Shown: in pieces, positions 48,145 to 58,231 of the stretch
Layout: the number at the start of each line of letters is the position of its first letter
How positions within the stretch are numbered: the first letter of the stretch is position 1
NCBI RefSeq assembly: GCF_000160115.1
Contig: NZ_GG665867.1
Location: 186,001 to 250,000 of the forward strand
Length of the DNA: 64,000 bases
Source: Shuttleworthella satelles DSM 14600
GTDB taxonomy: Bacteria; Bacillota; Clostridia; Lachnospirales; Lachnospiraceae
Direction: 5' to 3'
The notes under the pieces: generated by a model
The model's input: the letters and a program-made list of their open reading frames with translations, nothing else
What the model was told of the DNA's origin: nothing
Database searches by the model: none
Made by a program: the position numbers and the translations under genes

Positions 48145-49601
48145 CTGACTTCCTCTTCCTGATACTTGCGCAGAACGAAATAAATACAGGTTCCCTTGCC
48201 GGGAGTCGACCTGGCCCAGACCTTGCCCCCGTGATCCTCGATGATTTTCTTGACAACGGCCAGACCGATCCCGCTGCCTCCCGTATTGGAGTTGCGGGAG
48301 GAATCGGCCCGGAAGGTCCGGTCAAAAATATAGGGCAGGTCGGCCGCTGTGATGCCCTGTCCGTCATCAGACATCTCCACCTGGACGAAATCGCCTACAT
48401 CTTTCACCAGCATGTTGATATGACCATCGGCATGTCCCATGTACTTGACGGAGTTGCCGACAATATTGGAAATGACCCTCTGCAGCTGCTCCGGGTCAGC
48501 GATGACCTCTGTCTCCTCGGGCAACTGGTTGGCATAGCCCAGACGAATCTGCTGGTTGGACAGCTCCACGGTGAGCTCCCCGGCGCAGTCGTCGAAGTAG
48601 TCTCTGGCGCTCATGTGGCGGAAGTTATAAGGGATCCCGCTGGTGTCAATCTTGGTGTAGGTGGTCAGCTCATTGATCAGCTTGTCCATCTCCCCCGCCT
48701 TATTGTAGATGGTCCGAACATAGGCCTCCTGCTTCTCCGGCGTTCTCGCGATCCCGTCTAAGATCCCCTCCGCGTAGCCCTTGATGGCTGTGATCGGGGT
48801 CTTGAGATCGTGCGCGATATTGGAGATCAGAGCCAGCTGCTCCTTCTCGTTCTCTAACTTCTGTCTGGAGGAATCCTCCAGACGGGCGCGCATCTCCTCG
48901 AAGGCGCTGCCAAGCCGGGCAAACTCATCCTTCCCCTCCATCTCGATCTTGAAGTCCAGGTTGCCCTCCCGGATATTCTCGGCCGCCTCTGTCAATTTGC
49001 GGACCTGAGGAACCATGCCGGAGTAGATCCAGGCTGTCAGGAAAACGGCGGTCAAAATCAGGATGGCCAGCACTGCCAGGATATACTGAATAATCAGTCT
49101 CTTTGCCTCCGGCAGATCTCCGCTGGCGGAAGTCAGCAGGTAGACGCTCCCCACGGCGCCGTTGATCGTGTAGAAATCAATCTGCCGGACGATCGTAGAG
49201 GCGTCTCCCTCCAGGTAGGTAAAATTATTGGCGTCCCTGGCTCCCGTCCCAAAGGATGGCAGATGCTCCGGATCCAGATTGCTGTGCTCGGACAGGCCAT
49301 TGTAATAGACCTGATCCCGATAGCGAACCAGGAGGCTGGTATAGCTCTTCTTCAGGTTCTCGTTCTCCTTCTGCAGATAATCTGTGTTCAGCAAAACGGA
49401 CGGATCTGTCCTGGCCTGCTCCAGAATGGTCTCATAGGCCCTCCTGGAGTAGCGGTTCATGATCTGCATGGAATCTGTCACCAGTCCCTGGTCGGACCCC
49501 CGGCCCAGGAAGCGTACTCCATAGAGCAGAAGGATGGCCAAAAGAATGGGAACCACAATGACAATGGCGAAGGAAATTATCAGTCTCTTGCGAAAATTCA
49601 T
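48141..49601 (-). CDS. Sensor histidine kinase with HAMP domain
   Basis: A 486-residue kinase starting MNFRKRLIISFAIVIVVPIL. Two helices (about 8-30 and 170-193) enclose an outer domain of about 140 residues. HAMP is about 195-250. The H-box NIAHDLKTPITAIKG is near 262, N-box NIVGNSVKYMG and G-box GGSGIGLAVVKKI follow. The ATG at 49601 follows GGAGAGG. It precedes the regulator. Confidence 0.93.
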   Translation of the reverse strand: MNFRKRLIISFAIVIVVPILLAILLLYGVRFLGRGSDQGLVTDSMQIMNRYSRRAYETILEQARTDPSVLLNTDYLQKENENLKKSYTSLLVRYRDQVYYNGLSEHSNLDPEHLPSFGTGARDANNFTYLEGDASTIVRQIDFYTINGAVGSVYLLTSASGDLPEAKRLIIQYILAVLAILILTAVFLTAWIYSGMVPQVRKLTEAAENIREGNLDFKIEMEGKDEFARLGSAFEEMRARLEDSSRQKLENEKEQLALISNIAHDLKTPITAIKGYAEGILDGIARTPEKQEAYVRTIYNKAGEMDKLINELTTYTKIDTSGIPYNFRHMSARDYFDDCAGELTVELSNQQIRLGYANQLPEETEVIADPEQLQRVISNIVGNSVKYMGHADGHINMLVKDVGDFVQVEMSDDGQGITAADLPYIFDRTFRADSSRNSNTGGSGIGLAVVKKIIEDHGGKVWARSTPGKGTCIYFVLRKYQEEEVR

Positions 49602-49698
49602 CCTCTCTCCCCGGCCCAACGGGCCTTTTATTGTCATGTGTTCCAAGTCAACGATGAAATACGCGGGAATACGCGCGTCGCTAGCATCCCACAGTCGT

Positions 49699-49733
49699 AA
49701 TAAAAGCCGCAAGCAGAGCTTGCGGCTTTTATT
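49699..49733 (-). terminator. Intrinsic terminator after metK
   Basis: A 16-bp perfect stem (AATAAAAGCCGCAAGC and complement) with a 3-nt loop. The arms contain TTTT on both strands, so it may act in both directions. It lies 19 nt after the metK stop. Confidence 0.9.
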
Positions 49734-49751
49734 ATACTATATCCTGTGCGC

Positions 49752-50933
49752 TCAGAGGGCCTTCTTGAGCACTTCCACCTTATCTAAGGCCTCCCAGGGG
49801 AAGGCCACGTCGTTACGGCCGAAATGACCATAGGCAGCCGTGGGGCGGTAGATGGGGCGGCGAAGGTCAAGCATCTTGATAATGCCGGCCGGGCGCAGGT
49901 CAAAATGCCTGCGAACCAGCTCCACCAGCTTCTCATCAGAGATTTTCCCGGTGCCGAAGGTATCGACATTGATGGAGGTCGGCTCAGCGACGCCGATGGC
50001 GTAACTCAGCTGAATCTCACAGCGGTCCGCCAGACCGGCAGCCACGATATTCTTGGCCACATAGCGGGCGGCGTAAGCCGCGGACCGGTCTACCTTGGTG
50101 CAGTCCTTGCCGGAGAAAGCGCCGCCGCCATGCCGGGCCATGCCGCCGTAAGTATCGACGATCAGCTTGCGCCCCGTCAGTCCGGCATCTCCGTGAGGGC
50201 CGCCGATGACGAAGCGGCCGGTGGGGTTGATGAAATACTTGGTTCTCTCATCCACCATCTCCCTGGGAATGACAGGATCAAAGACGTATTTCATAATGTC
50301 ACTGTGAATCTGCTCCTGGCTGACCTCATCGTCATGCTGGGTGGAGAGGACAACGGCATCCAGGCGGGCGGGTCTGCCCTCCTCGTCATACTCGACGGAG
50401 ACCTGGGTCTTGCCGTCAGGGCGAAGATAGGAGAGTTTTCCCTCCTTGCGGACCTCTGTCAGCCGCAGGGCGAGCTTGTGGGCAAGCTCAATGGGATAAG
50501 GCATATACTCATCCGTCTCGTTCGAGGCGTAACCGAACATCATCCCCTGGTCTCCGGCCCCGGTATCCAGGTCGTCGGTCAGGCTCCCCTCCTTGGCCTC
50601 AAGCGCCTTGTCAACACCCATGGCGATATCCGCGGACTGCTGGTCCAAAGCGACGAGAACGGCGCAGGTATTGCCGTCAAAGCCGGTTTTCGCGTCATCA
50701 TAGCCGATCTCCTTGACCGTCTCTCTGACAATGGACGGGATGTCCAGCCTGGCCTTGGTCGTGATCTCCCCGGTCACCAGGATGAATCCGGTACAGGCCG
50801 CGGTCTCGCAGGCGACACGGCTCATAGGATCCTGGGCCATGCAGGCGTCCAGGATCGCGTCGGACACCGCGTCGCAGACCTTGTCCGGATGTCCTTCCGT
50901 CACTGACTCAGAGGTAAAGATTCTTCTCTCCAT
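49752..50933 (-). CDS. metK: S-adenosylmethionine synthetase
   Basis: It makes S-adenosylmethionine from methionine and ATP. The 393 residues begin [30 protein letters not shown] and the P-loop-like GGGAFSGKD follow; both are family signatures. The ATG at 50933 was chosen for its GGAAAAT site over a start six codons earlier. A SAM-I riboswitch with terminator lies 130 nt upstream, so the enzyme is feedback-controlled by its product. Confidence 0.97.
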   Translation of the reverse strand: MERRIFTSESVTEGHPDKVCDAVSDAILDACMAQDPMSRVACETAACTGFILVTGEITTKARLDIPSIVRETVKEIGYDDAKTGFDGNTCAVLVALDQQSADIAMGVDKALEAKEGSLTDDLDTGAGDQGMMFGYASNETDEYMPYPIELAHKLALRLTEVRKEGKLSYLRPDGKTQVSVEYDEEGRPARLDAVVLSTQHDDEVSQEQIHSDIMKYVFDPVIPREMVDERTKYFINPTGRFVIGGPHGDAGLTGRKLIVDTYGGMARHGGGAFSGKDCTKVDRSAAYAARYVAKNIVAAGLADRCEIQLSYAIGVAEPTSINVDTFGTGKISDEKLVELVRRHFDLRPAGIIKMLDLRRPIYRPTAAYGHFGRNDVAFPWEALDKVEVLKKAL

Positions 50934-51061
50934 ATTTTCCTTTCCGCTCATCCATCGAGCTGTGGCTCGGCCATTTCCAGAGCCGGGGTCAGACCGGCAA
51001 CAATTTACAAATCATTCTTAATGGCCATGAACAATCGGGTGCGCGTGGAACTGCCATGCGC

Positions 51062-51089
51062 AAAAAGATCCGCATGTAACTGCGGATCT
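51062..51089 (-). terminator. Expression-platform terminator of SAM riboswitch
   Basis: AGATCCGCA and TGCGGATCT (9-bp stem, 6-nt loop) followed by TTTTT on the minus strand, 24 nt after the aptamer. Confidence 0.9.
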
Positions 51090-51112
51090 GACTCAAGTGA
51101 AGATAATCAAAT

Positions 51113-51213
51113 CCTCTTATTGTTCGAACATACTCGCTCAGGTTGGCACCTACCGCTTTGGGGGTTGCCGTGGCTTCACGGATCCTATGTATCTCCACCA
51201 CTCTGAATAAGAG
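51113..51213 (-). ncRNA. SAM-I (S-box) riboswitch upstream of metK
   Basis: The minus strand holds the S-box core in order: closing stem CTCTTAT...ATAAGAG, the GTGGTGGAGAT segment, GTGAAGCCACGGCAACC, and AGGTGCCAACCTGAGC before the last stem. It is followed by a terminator. SAM binding should favour that terminator and lower metK expression. Confidence 0.93.
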
Positions 51214-51290
51214 AACTGTATGTAACCTGCCGCGCGGGCCGGTATTTTCTGACAGGATCTGACTGTCTCAACGGTGCCTACGATAGCCTA

Positions 51291-51329
51291 GAAAATGCCC
51301 GGCTGTCAATACTTCTGACAACCGGGCAT
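51291..51329 (-). terminator. Intrinsic terminator after murA
   Basis: Stem ATGCCCGG-TGTCA with TGACA-CCGGGCAT (13 pairs, one mismatch between the two blocks), 7-nt loop, followed by TTTTCT on the minus strand. It separates murA from the metK leader. Confidence 0.85.
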
Positions 51330-51400
51330 ACATATCCCTGAAACTGTATACGGGTCTTATCCCGCTTTCTGTCATCCTTCCGGAAGAGCTCTCCGACCCG

Positions 51401-52693
51401 TCATCCCACTTTGCCGATAAACTTGCGCAGGGCCTCCTCGCTGGAGACGCACTCGATCTGAGCCCCCAGGCCCCTAAGCTTCTGATCGAAGCTTTCATAG
51501 CCTCTCTGTATGAAGTGGATATCATCGACCGTCGTAATCCCGTCGGCCGCGAGACCGGCGATCACAAGGGCGGCGCCGGCGCGAAGGTCCGGGGCGGAGA
51601 TGCGGGCCCCGGTAAACTGATTCACTCCTCTGATAATGGCAATATTGCCCTCTACCTTGATGCAGGCGCCCATGCGGGCCAGCTCATCCACATAGCGAAA
51701 GCGGTTCTCAAAAATCGTCTCGGTCACGGTCGAAGTCCCGGAAGCCAGAGCCAAAACAGCGGTCATCTGGGGCTGCATATCTGTCGGGAAGCCCGGGTAA
51801 GGCAAAGTCGTGACAGAGGTCGGCGTCAGGGGACTCTTGGCGATCACCCGAACCGCGTCATCGTACTCGACGATCTCACAGCCGGCCTCCATGAGCTTGG
51901 CACTGGTTGCCTCCAGGTGCTTGGGCGTGACATTCTTCACCGTGACATCCCCGTGGCTGATCGCAGCGGCGCACATGAAGGTTCCGGCCTCAATCTGATC
52001 GGGAATCACGGAGTAGGTCGTTCCGTGCAACCTCTCCACTCCCTGGATGCGGATGACGTCCGTCCCGGCCCCGCGAATATTGGCTCCCATACTGTTGAGG
52101 AAGTTGGCCACGTCAACTACGTGGGGTTCCTTGGCGGCATTCTCGATCACCGTCTTCCCCTCTGCCATGGCAGCCGCCATCATCACGTTGATGCTGGCTC
52201 CGACAGAAACCTTATCCATGAAGATGTGCGCGCCCACGAGCCGGTCCGCCCTCGCTCCCATGAGTCCGTAGCTGACCTCGCACTCGGCGCCCATCGCCCG
52301 AAAGCCCTTGATGTGCAGATCAATGGGACGACTTCCGATATCGCAGCCGCCCGGAAGGGCTACCTCCGCCTCCTTGAAACGACCCAGAAGCGCTCCCAGC
52401 AGATAATAGGAGGCGCGGATCTTCTTGATATACTCATAATCCACCGTGAGGCGATTCACCTGATCCGCCGTGATCTCAACCGTGTGCCGGTCGACATGCC
52501 TGATCTTAACGCCGATATCCTCCATGGCCGCGTTCATGACAATCACGTCGTGAACATCCGGAAGATTCTCGATGCGAACCGTCTCGTCAGTCATGATGGC
52601 CGCCGCCAGGATCGCCAGAGCCGCATTCTTGGCGCCGGAAATATCCACCTCGCCGTGCAGAGCGACTCCGCCTTGAACTACATATTGATCCAT
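51401..52693 (-). CDS. murA: UDP-GlcNAc 1-carboxyvinyltransferase
   Basis: The first committed step of peptidoglycan synthesis. It joins enolpyruvate to UDP-GlcNAc. The 430-residue protein opens MDQYVVQGGVALHGEVDISGAKNAAL. The catalytic loop is PGGCDIGSRPIDLH near 115, with the Cys that fosfomycin alkylates. The ATG at 52693 follows GAGGTG; an upstream extension with basic residues is not conserved. It has its own promoter and terminator. Confidence 0.96.
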   Translation of the reverse strand: MDQYVVQGGVALHGEVDISGAKNAALAILAAAIMTDETVRIENLPDVHDVIVMNAAMEDIGVKIRHVDRHTVEITADQVNRLTVDYEYIKKIRASYYLLGALLGRFKEAEVALPGGCDIGSRPIDLHIKGFRAMGAECEVSYGLMGARADRLVGAHIFMDKVSVGASINVMMAAAMAEGKTVIENAAKEPHVVDVANFLNSMGANIRGAGTDVIRIQGVERLHGTTYSVIPDQIEAGTFMCAAAISHGDVTVKNVTPKHLEATSAKLMEAGCEIVEYDDAVRVIAKSPLTPTSVTTLPYPGFPTDMQPQMTAVLALASGTSTVTETIFENRFRYVDELARMGACIKVEGNIAIIRGVNQFTGARISAPDLRAGAALVIAGLAADGITTVDDIHFIQRGYESFDQKLRGLGAQIECVSSEEALRKFIGKVG

Positions 52694-52793
52694 ACTTTTC
52701 ACACCTCTATATCGCCGTTTTACCACCGCGAACGCCACTGCGCACTGGCTCTTTTTCTTCACTTATCATACAGGAATTCATTACAAGTTCACA

Positions 52794-52823
52794 ATTATAG
52801 TGAGCGCGGGTAATGACTGTCAA
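52794..52823 (-). promoter_or_regulatory. Promoter of murA, overlapping prsA-like stop
   Basis: TTGACA (52818-52823) and TATAAT (52794-52799), both exact consensus, with an 18-bp spacer. The stop codon of the upstream foldase gene lies inside TTGACA. Confidence 0.88.
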
Positions 52824-53884
52824 GACGAAGCCCCCTTAGAACCGCTGTTTGTTCCGCTCTGGTTCTTGAGCTTCTGCCCTTTGGTCTGGAAGAGACTGTT
52901 AAATTTGACCTTGCTCCAGGCGGCTTCATTCAGGGTCATGCCGTCCTCGTTCTCCCACTGCTTGAAGACCTCCTCGGCGTGCTCTGTTTTCTTCTTATTC
53001 TCCAGTGTCTTCTTCTTGGCGGCCGTCGCGTCCGCGTCAGACAGACTGTCTAAGCGAAGCACATAATAACCGTCATTATCGACCGTGACGACATCAGAGA
53101 CCTTACCGACCTCCATCCCCTCCAGGGCGGTCAGAACCGCCTGAGGCAGCTTGTAGGACTTGTCTCCCACATCACTCTTTCCGTAATTCGCTGTCTGCAC
53201 CGTCTGCTTCATCTGCTTTGCCGTCGTATCGAAGTCAGCAGAGGTAGACAGGGTCTTGGCCTGCTTCATCAGCTCCGCCTTCTGCTCCTCCGTCACCTGA
53301 CTCGTCTTACCCGTAGAACTGTCGGTGGACTGAAAGGCGAACTTCACATAAGAGAACTTCTTCTGGTTAGCCTCCTCGTCGCTGACCGTCGTGTCAGCCT
53401 GCCCCTCTAAGGCCTGTTCCACATGATAGTAATAGTATTGATCCTCGAAGAAACGAACGACGTAATCCCTCTCGGCCCCCAGCTGCCTGACAGCCTCCTC
53501 GGAGTTGGCGGCCAGGAACTTGTCCGCGGCCTCGCCGATCTTCTTCGATTCCTCTTCACTGATACTGATATTGAAGTCAGCAGCATGCTGACGGGCAACG
53601 TACTGTTGCTTCAGGGAATCCGCCACCGTCTCCTTGACCTGCTGCTCCAGGGTCTTACCCTTTCCGGACATATCCGTTGTCCAGTAACGGTCCCCATAGT
53701 AGCTGCGATAGCTGGCGTCATACTGAGCCTGCATAAGCCTTGCCACGAAATTACCGTAGCCAAGCTCTATTCCCTCTCCCTGACTGACCTTGATCAGATT
53801 CTCCTTCGCGTTGATCCCGCATCCGCTGATCAGAAGCGCTCCTGCCAGCCCCAGAGCCGCCAGGGAAGCAAATATCCTCTTCAT
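52820..53884 (-). CDS. PrsA-like lipoprotein foldase
   Basis: A 354-residue peptidyl-prolyl isomerase-type lipoprotein. The signal MKRIFASLAALGLAGALLISGCG ends in the lipobox LISGC. A SurA/PrsA-like N-terminal helical region follows. The parvulin-like core with PQAVLTALEGMEVGKVSDVV is near 255-285 and is weak. It probably helps exported proteins fold outside the membrane. The ATG at 53884 has AGGAG 8 nt upstream. Confidence 0.85.
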   Translation of the reverse strand: MKRIFASLAALGLAGALLISGCGINAKENLIKVSQGEGIELGYGNFVARLMQAQYDASYRSYYGDRYWTTDMSGKGKTLEQQVKETVADSLKQQYVARQHAADFNISISEEESKKIGEAADKFLAANSEEAVRQLGAERDYVVRFFEDQYYYYHVEQALEGQADTTVSDEEANQKKFSYVKFAFQSTDSSTGKTSQVTEEQKAELMKQAKTLSTSADFDTTAKQMKQTVQTANYGKSDVGDKSYKLPQAVLTALEGMEVGKVSDVVTVDNDGYYVLRLDSLSDADATAAKKKTLENKKKTEHAEEVFKQWENEDGMTLNEAAWSKVKFNSLFQTKGQKLKNQSGTNSGSKGASS

Positions 53885-53945
53885 TCCCAATTCTCCTGTT
53901 GTCCACGGGCCTATCCCGTTCTCTCTCGTATGATTTAATGCTCTT

Positions 53946-53974
53946 ATTATAGTCGTCCGCCGTCTCACAGACAA
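53946..53974 (-). promoter_or_regulatory. Promoter of prsA-like gene
   Basis: TTGTCT (53969-53974) and TATAAT (53946-53951) with a 17-bp spacer, about 55 nt before the start codon. Confidence 0.7.
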
Positions 53975-54004
53975 GTTGCCTCCCGGCCTCCCGGTTCATG
54001 CGCC

Positions 54005-57000
54005 TTAAGCCTCCCGGTCCACAGCCAGCTCCCGAAACTCCTCTACAAAGCTGCGCAAAGCCTCCGGAATCTGTCTTTTTTCCATCCTGGAATTTCTGCC
54101 GAAATCAAGTTCCAGACGGGGCTCCTGCGGGTCTGCCGTAAAGTGCAGATAAGGGCTGTAGCGGCTGATCAGCTGCGGAATCACCGCGGGATTGATCGGG
54201 GCCTGGTGAAAGAGCGTCAGGCTCACCTGCCAGCCCTTCTGCCTGATATCCCTGATCCAGGCCCTGTGGGCGCGAGCCTTAAAGAGGGCGATCCAGAGCA
54301 AATTCTGTACAGCCCTTGCCGGCTCTCCAAAGCGATCAATCAATTCCTCCAGCATGGCGTCATGGTCCTCCTCACTGCGGATGTCCGCGATACGCTTGTA
54401 AATTTCCATGCGCTGGCCGGCGTCCGCCACATAGGACTCAGGCAGATAGGCGTCCATGTCCAGATCCACTGAGGTCTCGAAGGGCTCGTAGATCTCCTCC
54501 CCCTTCTCCTGACGAACCGCCTCTCCCAGCATCTTGCAGTAGAGGTCATAGCCCACGGATTCCATGTGTCCGGACTGGCTCTCTCCCAGGACATTTCCCG
54601 CTCCGCGGATCTCTAAATCCCGCATGGCGATCTTGAAGCCGCTCCCCAGATCGGAGAACTCCTTTATCGCCAGCAGCCGTTTCTCCGCGACCTCTTTGAG
54701 CAGCTTTCCCCTGCGGTACATGAAGAAGGCGTAGGCGGTCCGGTTGCTTCTTCCCACCCTGCCCCGCAGCTGATAGAGCTGGGATAGGCCCATATTGTCC
54801 GCGTCGTCAATGATGATCGTGTTGACATTGGAAATATCCAGGCCGATCTCGATGATTGTGGTGGAGACCAGAAGATCGATCTCCCCATCGATGAAGTCCA
54901 CCATGATATTTTCCAGCCTTGTCTGGGACATCCTCCCATGGGCATAGGCGACATGGGCCTCGGGCAGGAGCTTTTGCAGACGGGCCGTCATGTCGGCAAT
55001 CTGTGCCACCCGGTTGAAGACATAGTAGATCTGTCCGCCCCTGGCCATCTCCCGAAGAACCGCTTCCCGTATCATCTCGTCATTGTGCTCAAAGACGAAG
55101 GTCTGGATGGGGGTTCGCTCCATAGGGGCCTCGTCTAAGATGCTCATATCGCGGATCCCCACCAGACTCATATGCAGCGTTCTCGGAATGGGAGTCGCCG
55201 ACAGGCTGAGGACATCCACGTTCTTCTTCATCTGCTTGATCTTTTCCTTATGCCTGACGCCGAAGCGCTGCTCCTCATCAATAATCAAGAGTCCCAGGTC
55301 GCGGAAAACCACGTCCCTGGACAGGGCCCGGTGGGTCCCGATGACAATATCCACGCGGCCGCTGGCCAGCTCGCTCACCGTCTGCGCCTGCTGTGTCTTG
55401 TTCCGGAAGCGACAGAGCAGGCCCACCTTGATCGGATAAGGCGCCATCCGCTGGACAAAGGTATCGTAATGCTGCTGGGCCAGAATGGTTGTCGGAACCA
55501 GATAGACGACCTGCTTGCCCTCCTGCGCGGCCTTGAAGGCCGCCCGCAGGGCAATTTCCGTCTTGCCGAAGCCCACATCCCCGCAGATCAGCCGATCCAT
55601 GATCTTGGGACTCTCCATATCCTTCTTTACGGCCTCGATGGCCTCCAGCTGTCCCTCTGTCTCCTCGTAGGGGAAGGCCTCCTCAAATTCTCTCTGCCAA
55701 ACCGTGTCCGGCCCATAGGCATATCCCTTGTCCTCCTGGCGAACCGCGTAGAGTTCCACGAGCTCCCTGGCCACAGATTCCACAGCCCGCTTCACCCTGG
55801 ATTTGGTTCTGGACCATTCCTGACTCCCCAGCGAATTGAGCCTGGGTCTCCTGGCATCCGCCCCGGCATACTTCTGCAGGAGGTCCATCTGACTGGCCAG
55901 GATATAGAGGATCCCGGAGTCGGCGTATTCTATCTTGATATAGTCCTTGGTGACCTGGTCAACCTCGATCTTCTCCATGCCCCGGTAGATACCCAGTCCA
56001 TGGTTCTCATGAATGACATAATCCCCCTCGTGCAGCTGGGCGAAGGATGCGATCGCCTCCCCCTCTCTGTGCCGCCTGCCGCGCTTTCTGCGTTTTCTTC
56101 GCCCTCCGAAGAGGTCCTCTTCCGTCAGGAGGACAAATCCGGCATCTGTCAGCTCATAGCCGGCCGACAGAGAACCCCTGGTGACCATAATCTCCGCTTC
56201 CTTGACCTCATGCTCCGGATCCTCTGTATAGAAGACATTGAGATTCTCCTGCAGAAGGTCATCCGCCAGACGCCTGGCCCGGGTCCTGGAGTTTCCTACG
56301 TAGACCAGCTTGCGGCGATTTTTCTTGTACTCCCGCAAGTCCTTGAGCAGGAGTTCATAGCTGTTATTGTAGACGCTCCCCTGTCTGATCCGAATATGAA
56401 AATGCTCTCTGACTTCCAGGCCCTGGTCGCGCCCCTCCAGGGCGGAGAGGAGGACTCCCCGTCTCCCCCGCAGCTTTGCTGTCAGGCTCTCATTGTCATA
56501 GAGCATCTGCATCTGTCCCGGCAGGATATAGCCCTCCTCAAGACGGCGCGTCATCGAATCGGAGAACTCCTCCATAATGACCTTACCCGACGCCATCAGC
56601 TCCTGAAATCCATCCAGAAAGATCACTCCGTCTTCGGGGATGTAGTCGATCAGCGAAAGGGTCTGGTCGGTAAAATAAGTCAGATGGGACTCAACCTGCT
56701 GGCTCCCAAATCCCCCCTCGACATCCTCAATGATCTGGTCCGCCGCCGCCTTGATCCGGGCGGCCTCTTCGGTCTTGAAGCTCTCCCTGTAGCCGGCGCA
56801 GACCCGGTCCGCGTCCGCGCGGATGCCCTCAAGGCCCCGCCGCAGCTCCTCCGGGGACAGAACAATCTCCGCCGAGGGAACAATGCGGATGGTCTGCAGG
56901 GGATCCTCATCCGAAAGAGAGAGCTGACTGTCAGGGTCGAAGAGGCGCATGGTATCCACCTCGTCGCCCCAGAGCTCAATCCGGATGGGGTTTGCATCCG

Positions 57001-57562
57001 TCAGGGGAAAGACGTCAATAATCCCCCCGCGGACAGCGAATTCCCCCGGATGCTCCACCCTGGCCACCGGCTCATAGCCGCTTCCGATCAGAGCCAGGCG
57101 CCATTTCTCCACCGGCATGTCATCTCCCTGCGCCACTTCAATGATGTTTTTATCATAGGAGGACAAAGGGGGCAGTTTATTCATCAGGGCTGACCAGGTG
57201 GTCACTATGACCGTCTCCTCTTTCCCCCGCAGCGCCTCAACCGCCTGCATACGCTGACGGGTCAGCACATTGGAGCGGATATCCGACTGATAGAAGAGCA
57301 GGTCCTTGGCCGGATAATAGAAGACATTTTCCGTGAAGAATTCCAGCTCCTCCGCCAGCTGTCTGGCCCTTTTCTCATCGCGGGTGACAACCAGCCTGAC
57401 CAAATAGCCGGCTCCCAGCCCATAGATCAGCTGGGCCTTGGCGGGATCGATACATCCCAAGACAGCATAGAAAGCTCCGCCGTCCCTTAAGTCCCGGCGA
57501 AGCTCGCGCATCTCTTCTAATGTTTCAAAGGGCTCAAAAAACGCTCTCATCTCTTCTCTCAT
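54005..57562 (-). CDS. mfd: Transcription-repair coupling factor Mfd
   Basis: A 1185-residue translocase that removes RNA polymerase stalled at DNA damage and recruits UvrA. The N-terminal UvrB-homology modules are followed by the RNA polymerase-interacting domain (EGDYVIHENHGLGIYRGME, about 500). The RecG-like motor follows: Walker A GDVGFGKTE near 655, DEEQRFG as Walker B, and LRGRVGRS as motif VI. The C-terminal domain is present. The chosen ATG (57562) forms an ATGA overlap with the pth stop; a second ATG four codons on is possible. Confidence 0.96.
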   Translation of the reverse strand: MREEMRAFFEPFETLEEMRELRRDLRDGGAFYAVLGCIDPAKAQLIYGLGAGYLVRLVVTRDEKRARQLAEELEFFTENVFYYPAKDLLFYQSDIRSNVLTRQRMQAVEALRGKEETVIVTTWSALMNKLPPLSSYDKNIIEVAQGDDMPVEKWRLALIGSGYEPVARVEHPGEFAVRGGIIDVFPLTDANPIRIELWGDEVDTMRLFDPDSQLSLSDEDPLQTIRIVPSAEIVLSPEELRRGLEGIRADADRVCAGYRESFKTEEAARIKAAADQIIEDVEGGFGSQQVESHLTYFTDQTLSLIDYIPEDGVIFLDGFQELMASGKVIMEEFSDSMTRRLEEGYILPGQMQMLYDNESLTAKLRGRRGVLLSALEGRDQGLEVREHFHIRIRQGSVYNNSYELLLKDLREYKKNRRKLVYVGNSRTRARRLADDLLQENLNVFYTEDPEHEVKEAEIMVTRGSLSAGYELTDAGFVLLTEEDLFGGRRKRRKRGRRHREGEAIASFAQLHEGDYVIHENHGLGIYRGMEKIEVDQVTKDYIKIEYADSGILYILASQMDLLQKYAGADARRPRLNSLGSQEWSRTKSRVKRAVESVARELVELYAVRQEDKGYAYGPDTVWQREFEEAFPYEETEGQLEAIEAVKKDMESPKIMDRLICGDVGFGKTEIALRAAFKAAQEGKQVVYLVPTTILAQQHYDTFVQRMAPYPIKVGLLCRFRNKTQQAQTVSELASGRVDIVIGTHRALSRDVVFRDLGLLIIDEEQRFGVRHKEKIKQMKKNVDVLSLSATPIPRTLHMSLVGIRDMSILDEAPMERTPIQTFVFEHNDEMIREAVLREMARGGQIYYVFNRVAQIADMTARLQKLLPEAHVAYAHGRMSQTRLENIMVDFIDGEIDLLVSTTIIEIGLDISNVNTIIIDDADNMGLSQLYQLRGRVGRSNRTAYAFFMYRRGKLLKEVAEKRLLAIKEFSDLGSGFKIAMRDLEIRGAGNVLGESQSGHMESVGYDLYCKMLGEAVRQEKGEEIYEPFETSVDLDMDAYLPESYVADAGQRMEIYKRIADIRSEEDHDAMLEELIDRFGEPARAVQNLLWIALFKARAHRAWIRDIRQKGWQVSLTLFHQAPINPAVIPQLISRYSPYLHFTADPQEPRLELDFGRNSRMEKRQIPEALRSFVEEFRELAVDREA

Positions 57563-58161
57563 CCTCTGGCCTTGCAAGGGCTGTTCTCTTCCGGCCGCAT
57601 CCCGTTATAGCGGTTCATGGCCTCTACGATCTGCCCCTCCATGACCATGACAGCCGCCTCAGCCGCATGCTCCTCTCCCAGAGCCATGTTCTCCCGCTCC
57701 TCAGGACGGATCCTGCCCAGAACATGGGCGATCATATCTCCCCCCGTCGGAACTTTCCCCACCCCTACACGTACCCTGGGAAAGCAATCCGTCCCCAGGC
57801 AGGCGATAATGCTCTTTAAGCCGTTGTGACCACCGGCCGACCCCTGCTTTCTCACCCGGATCACTCCGCAGTCTAAGGTCACATCGTCAGAAATCACGAG
57901 CATATCCTCCAGAGGATCCAATTGATAGAAGCGGACAAACTGCTGGAGCGACCGGCCGGAGTCGTTCATATAGGTCGTCGGCTTCACCAGCAGCACCTGT
58001 CTTCCCTCAATGAGTCCCTTTCCATAGAGGGCCTCGAATTTCATCTCCCGCAGGCAGATCCCATATTGATCAGCCAGACGGTCTATGGTATCAAATCCCG
58101 CATTATGTCTGCTATGCCTGTATTTCTCACCCGGATTTCCCAGGCCCGCGATCATATACAT
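57559..58161 (-). CDS. pth: Peptidyl-tRNA hydrolase
   Basis: It recycles peptidyl-tRNA released from ribosomes. The 200-residue protein opens MYMIAGLGNPGEKYRHSRHNAGF, containing the catalytic His20-equivalent. KPTTYMNDSG and GSAGGHNGLKSI follow. The ATG at 58161 follows AAGGAG at 7 nt. Its stop overlaps mfd by 4 nt, the usual pth-mfd coupling of Firmicutes. Confidence 0.97.
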   Translation of the reverse strand: MYMIAGLGNPGEKYRHSRHNAGFDTIDRLADQYGICLREMKFEALYGKGLIEGRQVLLVKPTTYMNDSGRSLQQFVRFYQLDPLEDMLVISDDVTLDCGVIRVRKQGSAGGHNGLKSIIACLGTDCFPRVRVGVGKVPTGGDMIAHVLGRIRPEERENMALGEEHAAEAAVMVMEGQIVEAMNRYNGMRPEENSPCKARG

Positions 58162-58231
58162 GAAAAGCTCCTTGCTCTGCCGAATGCCTCGGCTCATTGT
58201 AGCTTATTTCCGAAGGACGCGCCCCCTTTCT

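Noticed and set aside
51515-52813. Plus-strand open frame opposite murA
   Set aside because: Antisense shadow; no motif.
55172-57193. Plus-strand open frame of 673 codons opposite mfd
   Set aside because: Antisense to Mfd motifs; no recognisable domain and no ribosome site.
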